This document shows, in pieces, positions 6,396 to 8,769 of a stretch of 8,769 nt of DNA; within the stretch, counting starts at the first letter, position 1, and each line of letters begins with the position of its first letter. The DNA comes from an uncultured Ruminococcus sp. (GTDB taxonomy: Bacteria; Bacillota; Clostridia; Oscillospirales; CAG-272). The DNA lies in assembly GCA_902791785.1 (NCBI GenBank), contig CADAXH010000091.1:1-8769 (forward strand). Reading direction: 5' to 3'. The notes below the pieces were generated by a model. It was not told the DNA's origin and searched no databases. It was given only the letters and a program-made list of their open reading frames with translations. Position numbers and translations under genes: made by a program.

Positions 6396-6959
6396 TTATT
6401 TAAGTCTGAGTCCCGCTTTGAATGCGTCTCCTGCAATTTCTCCGAGTTCTATATATTTGTTGTTGAAAGGATCGAATGTTATCGGTCTGACTTTCCTGTA
6501 GTCGACGTTTCCGTTTTCGTCGAGCGCCTTCTCGTCAACCGACACGTTTGCAATTGTGGCAAACATGTGGCCGGTCTCTATGTCGTAACTCTTCAGAAGG
6601 CATTCCATGCTTATGCTGAGTTCGTTTATGACAGGAGCATTGACTGTCGGCGCCTTTGAGAATGTGAATCCGGACTTCTTCATCTTGTCCTTGTCCTTGT
6701 TTGCCGAAACAACTCCGACAAAGTCGCATTCATCAACGTAGTCTGCCTGTGCCATGCTGACGACAAATGCCTTGTTTGCCAATATGTTCTTTACGGTCTT
6801 GTGGCCGTGAGACAGGCACAGGAATACTTCTTCATAGTCGCTGATTCCCGTCCACGCCGCATTCATAGCGTCAATGTTTCCGTTTTCGTCGTATGTGGAT
6901 ATTATCCAGACCGGCTGCGGATAACTGAGAGGCTTAGCCCCAAAAGCTTTTCTTGCCAT
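6396..6959 (-). CDS. Flavin reductase-like FMN-binding protein
   Basis: A 187-residue protein of the flavin reductase-like/FMN-binding split-barrel family. Typical elements are YPQPVWIISTYDENGN at residues 13-28, MNAAWTGIS at 32-40, the LSHGHKTVKNI segment at 49-59 and VSMA/VDECDFVGVVS at 67-85. The conserved C-terminal block FDPFNNKYIELGEIAGDAF spans 162-180. Members bind FMN and either reduce flavins with NAD(P)H or serve as small flavoproteins in anaerobes; the exact reaction cannot be read from the sequence. The ATG is 1 nt after the SGNH hydrolase stop, and its ribosome site AAAGGAG (6970-6976) is embedded in the last codons of that gene, so the two are surely cotranscribed and probably translationally coupled. 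Tex follows after 10 nt. The family call is firm; the specific role is open. Confidence 0.88.
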   Translation of the reverse strand: MARKAFGAKPLSYPQPVWIISTYDENGNIDAMNAAWTGISDYEEVFLCLSHGHKTVKNILANKAFVVSMAQADYVDECDFVGVVSANKDKDKMKKSGFTFSKAPTVNAPVINELSISMECLLKSYDIETGHMFATIANVSVDEKALDENGNVDYRKVRPITFDPFNNKYIELGEIAGDAFKAGLRLK

Positions 6960-6960
6960 T

Positions 6961-8028
6961 TTACTTTTTCTCCTTTATTGCCTGTACTACCGTCTTCCCT
7001 ATTTTCTTTGCCATGAAGTAGTAGCCTATGTCATTCGGGTGTACGAGGTCTGTCGTCATGTACCAAGCGTCTTTCTTAGGGACCAGGTACCTTCCGTCTA
7101 TGAACCAGAGATTCTTGTCTCCCGCTTCAATTCCTTTTCTGTACGTCTCGAGGATTATCTTTCTTCTTCTCTCGTTGTCGACGTGATTGCTGTAGTAGTA
7201 ACCGAACTTTGAAATGAGGATTATGGGGGTGTCGGGCTGCTTTTCCCTGAACTGTCTGTATCCTCTGTAGTGGGTCTTCTCAAAATATTCAACTGACGGC
7301 GCGTTGTGGTCGTAGTCATACACGAATACGCTCATGTCGAGACTTGCCAGAAAGTCTATTATTGCCTCTTCGGTTTTTGCCCCGCCACCGAATCCGTAGT
7401 TGTAATAGTCAAAACCGTACATGTATGAAGCCAGGTTCGGATATGTGTTGAAAGGTATGGACGAGCCGACTCCGTGCACAATTGAAGATCCGTAGAACAC
7501 AACAGGCTTGTCATATTTGTATTTTCTGTTTGTTCTGAGAACTTTTGAACCTTCCCTCAAGGCAATGTACATTTTCCTGATTTCAACGAAGAGAGGGAAA
7601 ACTATTTCAATTTCCTTCATTCCTTCTTCAAGCATTACCCTGCCTTCGGCGTAATTCTTGCCTTCGCCCTGTGTGGGACTGACCGTTTTCACACAACTCA
7701 GCTTGTTGCCTTTCAGTACAGCAACATTGAACCCTGAGACGGCGGCGTTTGTTAATGGCGAACTGTGCTGATCGCAGTCTTCAAGCTCAGAGTGAATTGC
7801 GATGTAGTCAGAGTCTGTTCTGAAGACCATCCTGACTCCTGCGCTTGTGTTTCTGAATTTGTACAGACATTCGTTTGTCTGTTTGGCAACTTCTTCAGGA
7901 ACCCTTACAAACTTTTTGTACATTCCCCTGCATTCAATGGGGTCAATGAAAGGATCAAAAAATACCGGATCCATTTTTGTTATTGACGTATCTTCAAGGA
8001 CAACGCCCATTTTCTTTGTGACTACCAT
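6961..8028 (-). CDS. SGNH/GDSL-type hydrolase (esterase-like)
   Basis: A 355-residue protein with an N-terminal beta-rich region (about 1-170) resembling the GxDLY-type domain, followed by an SGNH hydrolase domain of the Lipase_GDSL_3 kind. Block I is YGSSIVHGVGSS with the likely nucleophile S182. The block II glycine is in YNYGFGGGAK. Block III is YDYDHNAPS with N242. Block V is DLVHPND with D327 and H330. The catalytic set is therefore complete. Relatives deacylate or deacetylate carbohydrate or lipid esters; the substrate here is unknown. There is no signal peptide, so a cytoplasmic location is likely. The frame also opens at TTG 8040, but GGGAG (8034-8038) sits 5 nt before the ATG at 8028, so that start is chosen. 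First gene of the operon, 1 nt ahead of the flavin reductase. Confidence 0.85.
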   Translation of the reverse strand: MVVTKKMGVVLEDTSITKMDPVFFDPFIDPIECRGMYKKFVRVPEEVAKQTNECLYKFRNTSAGVRMVFRTDSDYIAIHSELEDCDQHSSPLTNAAVSGFNVAVLKGNKLSCVKTVSPTQGEGKNYAEGRVMLEEGMKEIEIVFPLFVEIRKMYIALREGSKVLRTNRKYKYDKPVVFYGSSIVHGVGSSIPFNTYPNLASYMYGFDYYNYGFGGGAKTEEAIIDFLASLDMSVFVYDYDHNAPSVEYFEKTHYRGYRQFREKQPDTPIILISKFGYYYSNHVDNERRRKIILETYRKGIEAGDKNLWFIDGRYLVPKKDAWYMTTDLVHPNDIGYYFMAKKIGKTVVQAIKEKK

Positions 8029-8033
8029 ACCGT

Positions 8034-8038
8034 CTCCC
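8034..8038 (-). promoter_or_regulatory. Ribosome binding site deciding the SGNH hydrolase start
   Basis: GGGAG on the minus strand lies 5 nt before the ATG at 8028. It overlaps the alternative TTG start codon region (8038-8040), which has no comparable purine-rich site upstream, so the ATG is preferred. Confidence 0.7.
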
Positions 8039-8062
8039 AAATATATTAAATTTGTATCTTAT

Positions 8063-8071
8063 ATAATAGCA
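8063..8071 (-). promoter_or_regulatory. Candidate extended -10 promoter for the six-gene operon
   Basis: On the minus strand TGCTATTAT (8063-8071) fits the TGnTATnnT extended -10 pattern. The -35 position, 17 bp further up, reads TTTATT, which is weak, but it lies in the T-rich tail of the preceding terminator. It is the best promoter candidate in the gap before the SGNH hydrolase; overlapping alternatives such as TATAAG a few bases downstream cannot be excluded. Confidence 0.4.
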
Positions 8072-8080
8072 TATGTTCAG

Positions 8081-8128
8081 TAAAAAATAAATAGTTAAGC
8101 AGGCGGAAATGCTCAATTTCCGCCTGCT
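8081..8128 (-). terminator. Intrinsic terminator after the solute-binding protein gene
   Basis: Perfect 13-bp arms AGCAGGCGGAAAT (8098-8110) and ATTTCCGCCTGCT (8116-8128) enclose a 5-nt loop. On the minus strand they are followed by an interrupted T-rich tract ending in TTTTTT (8081-8097). The hairpin starts 18 nt after the TAA/TAG-region stop at 8147 and isolates the downstream operon from this gene. Confidence 0.82.
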
Positions 8129-8146
8129 CTGCAATTATGTTCTTAA

Positions 8147-8769
8147 TTAATAGTTGTCGTCTATGGCAAGTATTGCGTTTCTGTATTCCTCGATTGTTGC
8201 ATTGTCTTTTGATGAGAAGTTTGCAGCAGCTTTTACATACTGGTTTTTCTTTCCGGAAATCATGGTGCTTACATATCCGTCCATGCTTGTCGAGAATTTG
8301 CATATGTAGCCTACGTCATATACCCTGCTGTCGAGAATGATGTCTATCATGTCCGAAGATTCTTCGTCACTCGTGTATGTGTACTTGATCGTATTGATGT
8401 ATGCCGGTCTTACAAGTTTTGATGAGTGATATGCAAACAGAGTCAGAAAGTCTGAAAGGACTGCCATGTCCGAATAGCCCACAGGAGCAACTGTGATGTA
8501 CGCCTGGTCATTTACGTAGCAGTGGTAAGCTTCCTGGTCCTCGTTGAACAAAGGCTGCGGGAGAACACCGACCCTGAGGCTCTCGGATCCGGACATTCTT
8601 CTGAGAACGTCCATTACTTCGCCTGCAAACAGTGTTGTTCCGTTCTGGACTGCTTTCTGAACGTTGGTGTATCCTCCGGAAATATATCCCGGCGCATTGA
8701 CTACATCAATGAGCTTGTCTATTACGTCAGTGGCAGCAGGCTGGTTCATCAGGGCTGAAACATATGAGC
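8147..8769 (-). CDS. ABC-type extracellular solute-binding protein, C-terminal part (partial)
   Basis: The frame is open past the right window edge: codons before the internal Met at 8749 read SYVSAL without a stop, so the true start lies outside. About 206 residues are visible. The pattern resembles the C-terminal lobe of extracellular solute-binding proteins (family 1-like) common in Clostridia: NGTTLFAGEVMDVLRRM, then GVLPQPLFNEDQEAYHCYV, then an ALxxxAY-like LFAYHSSKLVRPAY, then YTSDEESSDMIDIILDSRVYD. Such lipoproteins capture sugars or other solutes outside the membrane for an ABC importer. The signal peptide and lipobox would be outside the window, and no permease gene follows, since a terminator comes right after. 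Family call moderately sure; the ligand is unknown, and it may be one of the orphan binding proteins without a transporter. Confidence 0.7.
   Translation of the reverse strand, partial: SYVSALMNQPAATDVIDKLIDVVNAPGYISGGYTNVQKAVQNGTTLFAGEVMDVLRRMSGSESLRVGVLPQPLFNEDQEAYHCYVNDQAYITVAPVGYSDMAVLSDFLTLFAYHSSKLVRPAYINTIKYTYTSDEESSDMIDIILDSRVYDVGYICKFSTSMDGYVSTMISGKKNQYVKAAANFSSKDNATIEEYRNAILAIDDNY

Noticed and set aside
6386..6436. A 17-residue N-terminal extension of Tex
   Set aside because: It overlaps the flavin reductase coding end and lacks the Tex-like start; ATG 6385 has AAGGGG close upstream.
6087..6659. Long plus-strand open frame (190 codons) opposite Tex and the flavin reductase
   Set aside because: It spans two well-identified minus-strand genes, has Ser/Phe-rich low-information content and no recognisable domain; it is an antisense shadow.
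8029..8040. TTG start for the SGNH hydrolase
   Set aside because: The GGGAG site is correctly spaced for the ATG at 8028 and overlaps the TTG region itself.
8046..8303. Minus-strand open frame of 85 codons overlapping the end of the solute-binding protein gene
   Set aside because: It crosses the terminator hairpin and is in another frame of a better-supported gene.

Overview
The window is 8.8 kb of bacterial chromosome with moderate GC. Short intergenic gaps, strong AGGAG/GGGAG-type ribosome sites, stem-plus-T-run terminators and the protein families present suggest an anaerobic member of the Bacillota (Clostridia-like). No rRNA or other marker gene is present, so the assignment is soft. Apart from a possible gene tail at the left edge, every gene reads on the minus strand, so transcription runs from high to low coordinates.

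From right to left: (1) 8147-8769 holds the C-terminal part of an ABC-type extracellular solute-binding protein, cut by the window edge and closed by a strong hairpin terminator (8081-8128). (2) A candidate extended -10 promoter near 8063 precedes a tightly packed run of six genes that looks like one transcription unit: SGNH/GDSL hydrolase (6961-8028), flavin reductase-like FMN protein (6396-6959), the RNA-binding protein Tex (4244-6385), an AMP-binding acyl-CoA synthetase-like gene (2720-4215), an unlisted-by-size 53-residue single-pass membrane protein (2536-2697) and an M6-type zinc metallopeptidase with no visible signal peptide (1087-2523). Gaps are 1, 10, 28, 22 and 12 nt, and the unit ends at a textbook terminator (1046-1079). 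(3) A self-contained type II toxin-antitoxin module follows: a RelB/DinJ-like antitoxin (622-921) overlapping by ATGA a PIN-domain toxin (209-625). It has its own promoter, a palindromic operator over the -35 region, and a terminator folded partly from the toxin's last codons. (4) At the far left, a plus-strand reading frame may be the tail of a convergent gene, followed by a 12-bp inverted repeat.

The two most informative oddities are the acyl-CoA synthetase gene and the end of the operon. The synthetase retains its N-terminal ATP-binding motif and its C-terminal catalytic motifs, but in two different frames. The stretch that normally lies between them appears to be missing, so it reads as an out-of-frame internal deletion (pseudogene or assembly error). 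The last two operon genes, a tiny membrane protein and a leaderless metallopeptidase, form a tight pair whose joint role is unknown. I see no CRISPR array, insertion sequence, phage gene, tRNA or rRNA.
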